DNA from: Neodontobutis hainanensis
Taxonomy: Eukaryota > Chordata > Actinopteri > Gobiiformes > Odontobutidae
Assembly: GCA_024349245.1 (NCBI GenBank)
Contig: JALDNG010000798.1
Location: 124,001 to 188,000 of the forward strand
Direction of reading: 5' to 3'
Length of the DNA: 64,000 nucleotides
This document shows positions 1 to 13,450 of the stretch, one piece after another. The position numbers and the translations under genes are program-made. Below the pieces are notes generated by a model. It saw only the letters and a program-made list of their open reading frames with translations, searched no databases and was not told where the DNA came from. Every line of letters starts with the position of its first letter. Position 1 is the stretch's first letter.

Positions 1-15
1 TTTAAGGTTACAATC

Positions 16-195
16 TTAATGATAAAGATTTAAATCTAACGAGAGATCGTTCAAGTTTAATAAAATACTAACGTCCCTCTTTGTCGTAGAGAGAAACGTG
101 ATTTGAAGAACCCTAATTCTGACCAAAAACTGTAACTTGATCCATTCTCCACATTGATTATCTGTGTGGATTAACGCTAGTATCTTTATTAACAC
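16..195 (-). other. Short open frame at the left end, unknown
   Basis: A minus-strand frame is open for 59 codons from a GTG at 195-193 to TAA at 18-16, in DNA richer in G+C than what follows. It has no recognisable motif and no ATG near its beginning. It could be an exon end, a family relic or nothing. Confidence 0.15.
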
Positions 196-470
196 AAAAT
201 GTAGGAATATATAGATTCTATTTATTTTTAATTTTACAAAGATTTTACTTGAAACATCACAGATAAATATAAGGTAATGTTTTTAAATAATTTTTCCACT
301 AGAGAAATTTAATATCACGTGTCACAATAAAAATCGCGCTTTCTTTGATCACAACAAAATTAAAATCTTTTCGCATTTATTTTTGATGTTGAATAGCTTT
401 AGTAAAACGATTGAATTGTTATTTATGTATTTTTCTAAATAATAAAGGTAATAATAACATATTTATCTTC

Positions 471-518
471 TTCAAGCATGATAAATTTGAATTAAAATAA
501 AAAACGATCATGCTTGAA
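471..518. repeat. Inverted repeat, 12-bp perfect stem
   Basis: TTCAAGCATGAT (471-482) and ATCATGCTTGAA (507-518) are exact complements around a 24-base loop. A 14-base palindrome (TTACATCGATGTAA, 614-627) and a 9-bp stem (650-658 with 680-688) follow within 200 bases. Stems of this size are frequent by chance in AT-rich DNA. Confidence 0.35.
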
Positions 519-3145
519 TGTTTGGTAACATGAATTGAGTTGATTAATATTCGTATTTAATCTAAATATTTTGATACAAACGAAGTAATAGAATATATAT
601 TTTAATTTAAATGTTACATCGATGTAAAATAAAGGAAAATACATGTAAATTGATCTTCTGCAGTTTTATCTTTAAAGATGAAGATCAAATATAACATTTT
701 GCATGTTATTAAATATTTTTAATAGCTAAAGATTTTGGTCCTAATTTCAATTTTTTTTGAATTTAGTACGAAAAGGTACTGGATTCGATGAAGCTTAAAT
801 CAATATGTATTCTTCAAATTTAAAAAATAATTTATAATTAACATAGATAAATGAAATATATGAAGTAAATGTTTAAATTTTGATTAAATAATTACAATTA
901 AATTTTCAATAATTAAATAATGATTGTTTATGATGAAAAATAACATGATTTATAAAAAATTTATTTCAGAATGGCTCTATATAATTAATTGCTGGACGAA
1001 TATCAGCAGAGAAATTTTTGCTTTATTTTTTTGGATGTAAAGTAAATTGACAACAAGGTGTAGAAAATAAAGTAAAGTATTTGAAAGTAATTTGAACCGA
1101 TATAAATCTTGATTTGTTAATTTATTCATTTTGAAGTGTTAAAAATATTGAGATATTTTCCAGCGCTCAGAATATTTGCAAAATATATCGACGTTCTTGT
1201 TTATATTGAAAATTATTACATTTTTGTCATCTCAATTCCATAAAGAAAAATGCTATTGTTTTTTGTCAACTTAATCTTTTGTTATAAATGACATTTTTTC
1301 GAATATTAAAATACGTTTACTTGAAGGTAATTTATTTATGTCGTCTTGAAAACTGAATTTTATTTGAAAATCGAAAATTGGTTTATTGTGTGGAATTATG
1401 AAATTATCGATCAAAAATAAAATATCCAAATTTGAATAGACCTATTCTCATTTTAGATATACCAAAAATATCCCATTTGTAAAAACGACTTGGGTGAAGA
1501 AGATCATTCCAATAATCTTCTAAAACATGTGTTATTAAACCTTAGGCTTAAATAAATATTCGAATCCTTATAAATATTCAACTTTAAGAGTTCAAGATTT
1601 GCTGAGGGTAAAAATATTTAAGATCGCAATTTTTAAATGTATTAGTTGGAACATACGTTTTTATAAAATGAATAAATACTATGTCCGAATAAGATTTTTT
1701 TAAGAAACTTTATTTCTTCGATAAAATATATGATTTATATTTTTTTCTATCTATTTTTGAATTTTGTGATTAATTAATCAACACTAAATCATATTTAATT
1801 TATGGATAAAAGATTTTAAAATTAGAAGCATAAAGTTGTATTAATCCTAGATTTGTCGAGAAACAATTTCAGGGAAAAAATATGTTGATAAAATTCAATA
1901 ATTGCAAATTATATATTATTAATTTTTGAAATTACAAATTTAATTTTGGATATATGTTATGATAATACAAATAAAAAAAGCACAAATGAATCATTACTAA
2001 AACAATTACAAATTATTTAATTATAATTATATCTGTTAAATAATCCAATGTTAACCATTTAATTCGATAAATTCTACTATCGTTGGACAGAAATGATTAG
2101 CTATAATAATATTTTTGTTATTGGTGTATTTTTTCTTCAAATATTATGAAAAATGTCAAAACATGAAATGAGTGTTATCCTGGTAATTAAAAAATATCAC
2201 AACTTAATATGTACAAATAAAATTAATATTTAATTTTTATCGGTTTAAAAACTGAGATAAATTTTAGATTGTATTTTTATCATCCATTAAAAAAACAATC
2301 ACTAACCTAAAACGCTGAATTAAATCAAGAGATTTACGGTAAGAAAAATTTTTAATTATTTTTCAATGAATAAATAAAATTGTTTAACATAGCGTTATGA
2401 TATAATCGAAGCATATTGTTGAATTAAGTATCCTTAATAATTAGATTTATCATATTTTTTTCATATACATAAAATAAATTTTTTTTCATAATACTGATTT
2501 TTCAATTCAGGCGGATTTATCCTAAATAAATATATGGGAATCTTATAAGTATATAACTTTGTTCAAACATAAAAAAGAGTCTGAATTAATTATAAACAAT
2601 ATTATGCTTTCAGGCAAATAATTCAAAGTTTTATTAAATTAAATTTATAAATAAATAAATTCACAGATGATAAACTTGAAAAAGTTAAACTGTTATTATG
2701 GCTGAAGAAATGAATCAGCATTCGAGGTCACATACAACACATACTCAAATAAAATTATGAATGTCGAGTGTTAATTTATATCAATATAAGTAATATAGAG
2801 TATATTATTAATCTAAATAAATATAGTGCCACGCATTTTTAAATACAAATAAATTTTTATTGCCAACGTTAATTATGTTAAAAAATTATGCTAAGTATTG
2901 TAGCTTCAGATGCTTCTTGTGTTTTAACTGGTGTTTTTTACAGATGAGAGAATACCATCTGCAATTTTTAAAAATTATTATTTTTTGTATATGATCTATT
3001 TTTGAGGTTCATTTAGAGTCTCTCATTTTATCATATATTTTTGAAACGTTCGTAATTTTAATTAATTCTTGTATTGAGATTTCATCTTTCACAAAAATCA
3101 TCCCATTGTCATAAATTGCAACAATCATATAAACTCGTATTTTAA

Positions 3146-3158
3146 CGGGCCGGCGCGC
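3146..3158. other. Run of 13 consecutive G/C bases
   Basis: CGGGCCGGCGCGC sits in DNA of about 20% G+C and contains the palindromes CCGG and GCGCGC. A run this long is not expected by chance at this composition. It shows that CpG is not being eroded strongly here. Confidence 0.6.
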
Positions 3159-3399
3159 AGAGTTTTTAGATATAATAACCTTTATCTTTATTATCTTAGG
3201 ATAAGTAATCCTTCTTTTTGATATTTTTCATGCTAAATTTATCTTTATTGGTTTATAAGCAGTCTACTAAAAACATCCGCAAAATTTCATTAAACTATTA
3301 ATAACCAATAGAATCTATCAAAATTATAAGTGTCCTGGTAGCTTTGAGAAAAAAATATTTATTTTAGCTTTCTCAATGATAAATAATTTAATGATATGT

Positions 3400-4270
3400 G
3401 TTCGGTTTCATTTGCTGGGTAATCATACATTAAGTTTAGCACGTGCGCATAACAAGTGCAAATATAAATGGCGCAATCTTCAAAATTTTGTCATCATTGG
3501 ATATAGAATACTCAATTTTAACTTTTCTTTTTTATCTTTAAATGACTATCATAATATTCAATTTCAAAACAAAATTTTCGAACAAGTAGTTACGATTTTA
3601 GGATTGAGGGTTGAGGTTAGAGCTTTAAGACTATATAAACGATTTTAATACCCATAAGGCAAGAGATCATTTCGATACTACATCTTCACAGATAATTGAT
3701 GATTCTCTTAAAAAATAACAGCTATGTTACAATTCATGATTTATGCGCACGGTTTTACGAAGAGTTATTACGTAATGTGTTTCATGATCTGAAGACAAAT
3801 ATGGGACAAATCTGAACTGATATTTAATTTCCTCACAGCTCTTAATCAACCTATAGTCGACTTCGAATTACTGTCGTTCCACATATCAGTGAAAAACATC
3901 TAATGTTGATTTTTAACAATCTTTGTATGTCAAATAAATATACCTGAAAATTTATTTATCTTAAAGAGATATTTCATAGGCGATTATTAAGTATAAAAGA
4001 AACCAGTTCCCTGAGCTACTCTCTCCCTAAAGGGCCGAGCATAGTTTGAGGTTTTTAAATGAAGAATAATGAAAAACTACCTGACATCATCTCTCACGTT
4101 CAGAGAGGGGTGCATGAATGAAGTGATACCTTGACCCGCAAACTCAAGTTAACAGAGTTTAAAGAAGATTTTAAATATACGAAACATTTTCTGGAACACG
4201 TTTAGATAGGTTTGAATCAATCATGCTCAGCGATATATATACTTTACGGTGAGTTCATCGCCATATTTTA
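3400..4270 (-). other. Two G+C-richer patches with weak resemblance to the family
   Basis: On the minus strand near 3.45-3.52 kb a frame reads RHLYLHLLCARAKLNV, weakly like EYVLHYLVKKDKVNL. Near 4.05-4.27 kb (up to 50% G+C at 4081-4140) another reads FVYLKSSLNSVNLSLRV, weakly like YVLHYLVKKDKVNLRSKRV. Both hit the same part of ORF B, so they would be separate copies. The plus-strand open stretch 3376-3648 in the same place is unrecognised. Confidence 0.22.
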
Positions 4271-5689
4271 TTATCTATACGAAATTCTGGAATTTGTAAT
4301 TAAAATATTTTCGTGACAACAAAATAAAAAATGGCAAATTATTCATTCAAAATATAATTTGGTTTTAAAATAAGATCATCGCTTCCATAACAGAGCCCAC
4401 ATAAAATGGAAACCAACGGAAAAACCAAAATGAAAAGCAACACTTATATAATCAAAAAGATATAAAATTCTTAAAAACGTTGCAGGGTCATCATTATATT
4501 TTATTGCGCATACTCTTGATTAATGTCATTTTCTGACTTTTACAAGAGTCGGTTGACATATCTAGGAGGTGCCTTGAATACTGTAGTTTAGAAAAACCTA
4601 TTTAAGATTAAGTAGTCAGCAGATAAACCAATAAAAATTTGGTTTTTAAAAGAACAGTTGGATAGACATATTAAATTCGTACAGTTATATAGATTCTTTT
4701 ATTTGAAAGTTTTGTTCATTTTTACGCCAGATCGTGAAAGATGTATTTCAAAGTTATTCAGTGATAATTCTGCAAAACCTTTATGAGTCAAACCATCTTC
4801 AAGAGACTAATTTCTGTTTCAATAAATTTTAGTTTCAGTTTTTGAGTACTTTCAAACTACTCCAAAAATTCAACAATATTTTTATGAATTAATTTAATCC
4901 TCAAAAAACATCTCAAATTTATGAAAGAAACTTTGCCATAAGAACGATTTAGAGCTCTTGTATCTCACGTCGAAGATCTATGAATTATCACATGAAAAAT
5001 TGCACAAACATATCAATCATCAATTTTAAGAAAATTTACGTGGGCGGTCAAATAATGAAAAATATTCTTTAATTGTAAAATAGGAGTAATTTTTAATTTA
5101 ACAAACTTAATTCTGAAATATATGAAGACTTTATATGTTGAATTCTAACCATTAAAGGTATGGTGAAGAGTAGTTCGTCGGTCTTAAATCAAGTGAAAAA
5201 TTATTTTTACTTTTTTAATGTAAAAAAAATCTTAAACATGTGAAATTTTTCCATAATATAGTTTACATAACGATTACCTTTATTTTCAACCCTATAAACA
5301 ATTATATGTAGACTATTTTCATTCTATTTAGGAACGAGTTTCATATGCAGTGAACAATGACTAAAATTAAAAGTATCTATGATTTATGTTGAACGATACT
5401 TTTACGAAAAACAATTTTAGCTTTATAAACACTCACAATATGATGAATACTATATAAATTAGGATTTAGGAATTACACTGAATTCTTCCCGGATCATGTG
5501 TTTATACATTCATTAAATTAGCATAATTTAAAATATTGTTTTGATTAAAGATTCCACCCGAAATTCTCAACTGATTAACAAACTCAAGTCAATAATTGAC
5601 TGGTTTTATAAAATGATATTACATATGTTCGATTAAATATGAACAAGGTTAAGCTTTCAAAAATATTATCGTGATTGAATGAACAAAAT

Positions 5690-5974
5690 CTAAACCTTTA
5701 TCAAACGAACCTGAACAGATAACAAATTGAGAGAATTTTGAAAACTTAAATGGGAATAATTCCATAAATAAATATAAATTATATATTTCATTGAAACCCT
5801 AAAAAATATTTGACGAAAAATCGAGCCCTCTCCCGAAAAAGAGCCGAAACAGCATTTTTCATATAATCTTGAAATAAATGGGAAATATTTTGGATTTATG
5901 CTCAAATGCAAAATAGAATAAGCATAAAAGGATCTTTGAACTTTTATTCTTAAAAGTAAGGAGATAAACTTCAA
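5690..5974 (-). pseudogene. Possible N-terminal fragment of the same family
   Basis: The 94-codon minus-strand open stretch contains NPKYFPFISRLYEK, matching YPRRVLINQRYYEK (ORF B 10-23) without gaps at Pro, Arg, Tyr, Glu and Lys. The AGA, TAT, GAA and AAA codons are identical. SIF follows about as expected. Another open stretch, 6702-6520, has KTQKHERTLPKYNRF, loosely like KTKGAEYLISKNKY of ORF A. If both belong to one copy, about 500 bases have been inserted between them. By-eye alignment; moderate at best. Confidence 0.38.
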
Positions 5975-7139
5975 GAAAGTGTTGTTATCATTTCTTCAGT
6001 TTGTGGCCATTGAAAATTAATTATAACAAAGCAAAAAGATAATTATCTATTCTTCTTGTCAATTGACCTCTCAATGTACACTAAGATAAATTTTCTATAA
6101 CTACTAACATGATTATTGAGCATCAAAACCATACCTTTAACGATAAATTCATCACAGTTATTTTCTTTACTATTTTTACATCCTCTTTCCCAATTAAAAT
6201 TTTAAGTTGGTATCTTATGATTATTTTTATGTTATTTACTCGTCGTCTCAATGAATTATATACGTTGATATGAAATGTTAGTGACAAAATGATTTAAAAC
6301 TCTCAATATTTTTCAAATATACTTTACATAAATTCTAGAGTGTTTCAAAATATAATCAAACATCACATATTTTAAGAAAATAAAAACATGGTTATTTTTA
6401 AAGTTTACTTTTTAATAAATAAGGCCTTTATATTCAACGTTCAAAAGAATTAGAGTTAAAGATTCGCTTTACGTTTCTATGTTTATTCCTTCAAAAAAAG
6501 AAAATCATAAAATTCATTTCTAAAATCTGCCTTGAACAAAAGAAAGTGATGTCGTAATTTTATTATCAATTGTTGTGTAAATACTGAATCGATTGTATTT
6601 AGGAAGAGTTCGTTCATGCTTTTGAGTTTTATAAACCAAAATACTCATGACGTTGAATGATATGAATGTGATCTCTCGATTTTTAACCATAACGATTGTC
6701 ACGACTTATAAAAGTAGTTTTTATAAAAGCGATGTTATTTTATCTTAATGTTTAAAAATTAAAAAGATTCTAAATTTTATAATTTGTTGAGATTACTCAA
6801 AGATTTAGAATTCTCTACAGTTAGTCGTTAATTTTAACATACTAGCCAACAATCTTAGACTATGAAAGTAAACAAATTTATTTCTTTGCATATAAAAGCA
6901 AAAGTTTACTTAAATAGTCTACGATGACAAATATTATTCGAAATCATTAATAATTTTAAAATTTTTTATTATTACCAACATCATTTTATGTAATCGAGAT
7001 AATTTTACTGTATTATTTCATTATTTTTACAACTTATTTTACATCGAAGAATAATATCGGAATTATCCATTATCATTTGAGATTTTACTTTATGCCTGAT
7101 ATGTTTTAATTTTTATCATAAATAAAATATGTCCAACAA

Positions 7140-7391
7140 ATCGATGCAATAGTGGGACTGTGTTTCTCATAGGGAGAGAAGATGTCGATGCTTTGATGCG
7201 ACGTACGTAATACACTACCCGATTAATTGTGTTTACACTTCGATAGGTGGGCAAGGCTCAGAACGGCGGAACCTAGTTAGCAGATCTTTATTGAATTGCA
7301 TATAAAGCGTTAAACTTCCTTCGAAAGAACCCCTGATAGGTTGATCTCCTTCTTGCTCTTCAGAAACATTAGAACTGATACGAGACTCTCA
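7140..7391 (-). pseudogene. G+C island, possibly a deletion-bearing fragment of the same family
   Basis: About 250 bases at roughly 40-48% G+C in a desert near 20%. A minus-strand frame is open for 51 codons (7388-7236) and contains FNKDLLTRFRRSEP, comparable with IDKDLNHLRAWRRSKFP (ORF B 131-147). Overlapping it in another frame is a second open run with PTYRSVN, YYVRRIKA and LLHRFVG, comparable with NTYRQFE, HYLVKKDKV and FHRITG. If both are real, about 60 codons have been deleted at the join. The plus strand is also open for about 50 codons (7153-7312), as expected of G+C-rich DNA, so it could instead be an exon or a non-coding RNA. Confidence 0.35.
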
Positions 7392-9419
7392 AAAGTAATA
7401 TTTTAATCAGTACATTTAAATATTTTAGGAAGTTTTATTCAGTAAAATCAACCTTTTGAATATGAAAAACTTATTTTTGTTGAGTGGTCATGTATCGACA
7501 ATTTTCTAGGTTTAAAGCAGTGATCAAGAAAATAATATTTTGATTGAATTTTTATCGGATAGATATAATAACAGACGTGAAAATATTAAAATAATTGTCA
7601 AAAATATTGATGATGTTTACGTTGATTGTCTTTCCCTCATATAAACGCAAATATTAATATTTAGAGAAAAGCGTTTTGATCAATAAAAATTCTTTTTATG
7701 TCTTGATTTTTCTGATTTTGTAATTTCATTAAATTTTCTATTTATACTTTTAAATGAATTATTAACCTTTGAAGTGTTAGGATATAAACATAACTTCATT
7801 ATTAATAATATAATAAGTTTGGAAATCAAAAATATTTTGAGGGTAAAAGACAAAACAAATATGAATATATCAAAATGCTTTGCTTTTGTCTCACTTTTTA
7901 TAAGCTTTGAATTTGCATTAATAGAAGGACAATATTTCTTGGTTGATATGTGTGTAGGTATGGTTGATTTTTAAGATGATAAAAATCCTAATAATAATTT
8001 TATTTAAATATTCCATGAAAATAATTAATAATTAACATAAATGAAGCTTAACAAGAAAAATATGGCTTTAAAATATTACTTATCCAAAGCTCGTTTTCAT
8101 AATTTTTTAAATTAAGAATACTAAAACAATAATTTTTTATAAAATTTATTTCACAAAAATTAAAAAAATTTAGCCTGAAATATCAAAATATTTTCTGCTT
8201 CCAAATTATAATTAATGATTTCGAAACAATTTCAGGGGACATTGAAGTGATGCCGCCAGATCATTCCCATGAATGCTGCAACCATAAATCAAATTTTATA
8301 ACGTATTGTTGATAAATTTTCTCAAATTCTGGGTTTAACGTTATAATTTCTTTTTTCAAAAATTGTTTTGAATTTTAATTTTTATCAAGATTTATAATAT
8401 GATCTAAATGTTTAAATTTCAAACAGATCACTGTTTTTAACGATATATTTGAAAATATTATATTTTTCATCACTTTATTCACATAAAAATGCCATTTAAT
8501 TAAAAAGGATTTTTAACCCATAAACAGAGGATAACAGTAAAAGCCATCATGATAATTCCTCCCAGTTTTAAACTTAGAAAAACAGCTATGTTAGGAGTTT
8601 GATAAAATTGAATATCAAGACAGTTAATGTGACGAGATAAATAAAAGGATATTTTATGAAGAAGATCAGAGTGATAAATTCACTAAACATGGCAAAAATA
8701 AAGTTTACCATTATATTTTTAAAGGAGACCAACCTTTAAAAATTAAAGATAACGACCAATATACATAAATAAATCAGGAAAAATAACCCTTTAATGATGA
8801 TATCAAAAATACGCTCAAAATATAATGTTTTATGGTTTTTTCCATTTATGGGAAATTATGAATAAAATTTGAATTAGAAACGTTTCGCTAGAAATTCATT
8901 GACCATATTAAGACATAAAATCCCATAAATTTTAAGTTATTTTGCTTTAAATGTTATTGATAAAATTATTTTTTGAATTTTTAGCATTTAAGCTAACTTA
9001 AATGGAACGAAATCATGAATGTTCAGAGCAAATATTATAAAAATCTCAAAATCGCCGTTTTTTGATTTTTTTAAATTAATAACAGTTTTAAAATTCTACG
9101 TCATATTTTTTGTGTTTCCTTTTAATGTATATTTGGTTTATAAATATTTTTTTGGGTTTTATATTTTAAACTGATCTGTTGTTACAAAAGAGTTGTATAA
9201 TTCAAATCTTAAGTGAAATAATTAGCTGTATCATCAATTTGATTATATTCGAGATTTTTAATGCTATCGGTATTAAAAATGAAAAATTAAACAAATGGAT
9301 TAAATATTTTATTTCGATTCAGATATTTGTATAGAATAAAATCACATTTTAAACAGTGTTTATTCACAAATAATTTTAAAAAATTAGAAGATGAAATTAC
9401 TACTTTCATGGTTTTCATT

Positions 9420-9800
9420 GTCCCCCTTGTTCAACCAAATCACTCAGTTCATTTCGATGAACCTATTTCAAATAAAGTGCAAATGATAAAATTCTGATAA
9501 AATTTTACATGTTTTCTGCGCCTCGAGTTCTGATCTGGACTCGATCAACTAAAAAAATACATAACTTTGATTTGTCAACTCTCGATTTAATATAAATAAA
9601 GTTTATCAAATATGCATATATAAAATATATCGAGGAAGCATAGATGAAAAATTTCACGTTCTTAATCGGAGTAGGTTAGTTTTACGCATGAAGTATTGAT
9701 AATGATACAGTGAGCCCACAAACTATGACTCACTCTCGTCTTCAAATATCATATCATTTACCGTTGACTGTATTCAGTTTTTATTGAGGAAAAAGAAAGC
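9420..9800 (-). pseudogene. Possible N-terminal/middle fragment of the same family
   Basis: Two minus-strand blocks in the order expected from ORF B. Near 9.75-9.68 kb, LYHYQYFMRKTNLLRL resembles LINQRYYEKRNKLLRL (15-30) with no gap, the Arg of LLRL being CGN in both. Near 9.55-9.50 kb, ELEAQKTCKILSE resembles NLKIEQEPKLLTS (91-103). The spacing is about 180 bases against 213 in the gene. The DNA here is richer in G+C than its flanks. Stops interrupt between blocks. Chance cannot be excluded for either block alone; the shared order is the argument. Confidence 0.4.
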
Positions 9801-10020
9801 TACCAAACGTTTCAACAAGATCAGAATACTTATCAATATGATCTTAGGTTTAAAGATTATCTTCTTATATTTATCACATTATAAACTTTGTATTATTTTT
9901 TCACAGTATTTCGTGTTAATATTTTCCCAAAAATACATTCACGAGCCTTTATTTACATATATCTCCGTTCATGCTTTGAGTATTAATCATCAAAGTGAAA
10001 TATATGTCTTAAAGAAATAA

Positions 10021-13000
10021 AAATGAAATTCTTCTTTCAAATTGATAAACGTTTTGAATTATTGTACTAATATGCTTAATCTTAGATTTTGTCATTTGAA
10101 TACCATGTAAAAAAAGGCACATTTAAGTAAGGATGTGTTACGAGGTTGAATCTGTTCACTGATAACTAAGAGGATATAAATATGTTATTATATAAACTCA
10201 AAAAATTAGTCAGTTATTTTTAAATCAAATAGAAATCACGAAGATAAAAATATTTATTTGATATGTTATGGAATAAACAAAGATCTTCGAATCAGAACAC
10301 CATATAAGGCTTGAACAATCATATGTATTGTATAAGTTGATTTTAATTAAATTTATAATTTAAGGAAAATTTACCTGACAATACAAAATTAAATCTTTTG
10401 TAATGTCTGGAATAAATAAAAAAAGTATAAATATCATCAAATAAATAATGGAATATTTAAAGATATTTTGAATATAGTTTCTTTATGGTGAAAATTACCA
10501 AATAAATATTATCATATATTCCCTCTTAATTGAAAATTTAGCAATTATTTGAAAATATTTTAATTTCACGAAAATAGAATTAGGTCGTTTAAATTCATTT
10601 TTTAAAAAGTTTAGTTTCATAATTCATGTTATATGAGCAATTAAAATATTGAGTCACTCTAATTATTTAACATGGCGAAGAATTTTAACGGGGCGATTCA
10701 ACCATTAACTAAATATACAAATTCACAGAAGCTAATATTTTCAACGAATAATCAATACTTTAAAATTTTTTTAAAAATTTTATGAGGATAAATCAAATAA
10801 ATTTATGATTCTATCAATTTAAATCTGACAAAATTATGATATCGATATTTTTAAAATTTGAAGAGCTCAACACTATGCTTTATAAATGGATAAAAATATA
10901 TAATGTTAAAATTACACATAAAAGTCAGTTAATATGGATTTAAATTGATAAAATAAAATATTTTTCACAATATGTTTACAGAAATATCAATTGAAAAATG
11001 AGCTATGTATATAATTAAAAATTAACTAATTTCGACGTTTTTATTGTGAAAATAATTTGAATAATTTATATTTCGAATAAACAGAGTTTTATTTTTTTAA
11101 AAACGTTGAACAATTATAATAAGGAAAAAATATCAACATTTAAACGATACGTTTGACGTTTTTTAACATTATCCATTCTATTTTGTTTTCTTTCATTTTC
11201 GTTTTTGTAAGAATACTTTCGAGATTAATTAATTCTATTAATCAATCTTAGCAAAAACTTACCTTTCATTCTTCAATAAAAATTTATCTCAATCAAATAA
11301 AATAAGCTTTAAAGATGATATAAAATGAAAGTTCATTGAAAATTGAGTATGAATATATAAAATAGCTATTTTATTGAACAAGTATTATAAATTTACATTT
11401 TGATAACAAAGGATCACAATTCGTTAATTTATTAAATAAATTGTGAACAAATAAATAACATCTTTATATTGACATAAAAATATTATCATAGATATAAAAT
11501 AATATACTTGTTTTCAACTTAATTTTAAAAATCAGTCACAGCCACAATGTTTTTATTTCTATGTATGATTTTAATCGCCATTAAAATCTTAGTTGAATCT
11601 GATGAGAATATGAAATTATTCTTCATGACCATATAGTTCTTTCTATCGTTTAAAAATATCATGATATTCAATTCTGATATTATTCCACAAATTTTTGGTC
11701 AGATATTTAACAGTTTTTAATTTTGAAAATTAAGAATAAATAAATCATTTCTTGCTTTGATGATTTTCAAAAAGTATTGTTTGACTTAAAATAAAAAGAT
11801 CATTAAAAGCATAATTAGCTTGCGAAATTCGTGAACGACAAAATTTCGATGTTTAGATGCACAATAAAACTTAATGAATACAAAAATATATCTTGCTTAG
11901 AAAATATATCACAATTTGTCTGAGTAAAATTAAAGTATTATTTAAACATAAAATGATAATTAGGATTTTAAAACTTCAGTGAAAGAAAAGTCAACTATTA
12001 TATAATTAAGATGTTAAAATAAAAAGTTGCAGCATATGTCCTAGGATTATCGACATTAATCTTCTTAAGAACTAATTAGAAAGTCATATCTCCTGCATAC
12101 AATGCTGCAAATGTGTTATTATGTTTTCAAATAAATCTTTTTCAAATTAAAATTTATCCTGACAATGTTTTTCTTCTCAATTTGTAGAAGGTAAGTGTTA
12201 ATCCACCTTTATTTACCATTCGATTCTTTACAACTTTTCAAATATTTATGTATTAATTTTAAAATTTTTTATTTTGTCTGTTTCTTTCTAATTTCATTGG
12301 CCAGATACTATTTTTATAATTTTCAACATTCCGTGAATTTTATCTGATATCATATTATGATATCAATATTTTTCACAAGTAGAATCTTATCTTTAAATAT
12401 CTTTTGATATAAAAAACAGATTATTGTTTATTTCATGAAAAATTATGTCAATTTCTGTCTTATGGGTTGTTATCAAATGATAGAACAAAATTACAGAATG
12501 CGATTAAAATTTGATAGATTGTTTATTTCGCGTTTTTGGATGATTCATTTGTCCAATAAATTTTAATTTTTCATTATCGATAAAATATTTTTACACATAA
12601 CCTTAAATTCGAATTTTAGCCAATTTCGATTACTTTAAGAATCAGAAAAAATATTTCGAAAATTTAATGTTTGAAATTGATAAACCTAGAATAAAAATTT
12701 GTTATATTTTTGGGAGATTCTTCAAACTCAAATAGTTTTCACATGAAAATAAAACAATGCTTATATTTTTGTCAACTTATATGAAATATAGCTTAATATT
12801 TACTTAATTTAATAGTTTTATTTTAACATGTTATTTTAGTTTCATTAATTTTAATTTGCCAAAAATATTTTCTTGACGAGCGTCACTGTTCAACAATAAA
12901 AAATAAATTTGAGTAATTTTTGAAAATAACAGGGTATTTTAAACAATGAGAAGAAAAATCAATCATTCTCAATTTAATTAACACAGATATATCGAATAAA

Positions 13001-13249
13001 TAATTCGAATATTTAGCATTTTGAAAATTGACAAGGTATTAATTTAAAATTTTCGAGTATCAGTCAATATAAAATATAAAGGGTAGAAAAACTTACTCAG
13101 ACCTTTAATGACAGATTGAGGAAATTTTAAAAAGTGAAGAATAGTTTTTTTGTTATTTCATCGAACATTGTCTATCAGGATCATTACAATGTCTCGAATG
13201 ATTTTAAATAAAAACCATGAATAATCTCTTTTTATAATCATTTATTTTT
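10021..13249. other. AT-rich desert
   Basis: No open frame, RNA gene or transposon recognised. The plus-strand open stretch just before it (9784-10020) has KKATKRFNKI, faintly like KRVTRRFHKD of the family. Confidence 0.5.
12345..12365. repeat. 21-base palindrome
   Basis: TGATATCATA and TATGATATCA are exact complements about a single central base. No flanking feature suggests a role. Confidence 0.3.
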
Positions 13250-13450
13250 TCTTAAACGCATCATCTTTCTGAGATGAGGTAAAAGGACACGCTTCGTAGC
13301 CTTGTTTAAGAGTTTTAAGCAACTTAACTCTCACAATACTTAAGATATACCTCATTCTCATTCCATTGTGATTCCAATCTGTAATCTCCATAATTGTGTT
13401 GGTAAAGTGGAGAATATCATTAATTTCGAAAGAATAATCTAAATAGTATG
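13250..13450 (-). pseudogene. Possible C-terminal fragment of the same family in a G+C-richer island
   Basis: On the minus strand one frame stays open from near 13460 to about 13250 (roughly 70 codons) inside an island richer in G+C than its surroundings. It contains SFEINDILHFTN, resembling TFAVSYNDILSFAK (ORF B 256-269) with a two-residue gap, followed by a hydrophobic and basic stretch (MRYILSIVRVKLL) where ORF B has its membrane segment. The nucleotide match over the NDILxF codons is about 17 of 25. It has no ATG at the left edge, so it is a fragment or an exon of something else. The rest of the alignment is loose. Confidence 0.42.

Larger units (their letters stand above)
196..3399. other. 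AT-rich desert
   Basis: No gene seen. It holds the inverted repeats at 471-690 and the G/C run at 3146-3158, and otherwise shows no recognisable structure. Confidence 0.5.

Noticed and set aside
7861..7971. Signal-peptide-like short plus-strand peptide (MNISKCFAFVSLFISFEFAL) with a possible AG|GTATGG donor
   Set aside because: Hydrophobic starts are common in translated AT-rich DNA. No second exon is identifiable, and the preceding residues (LRVKDKTN) read through the ATG with a faint resemblance to the family's LVKKDKVN.
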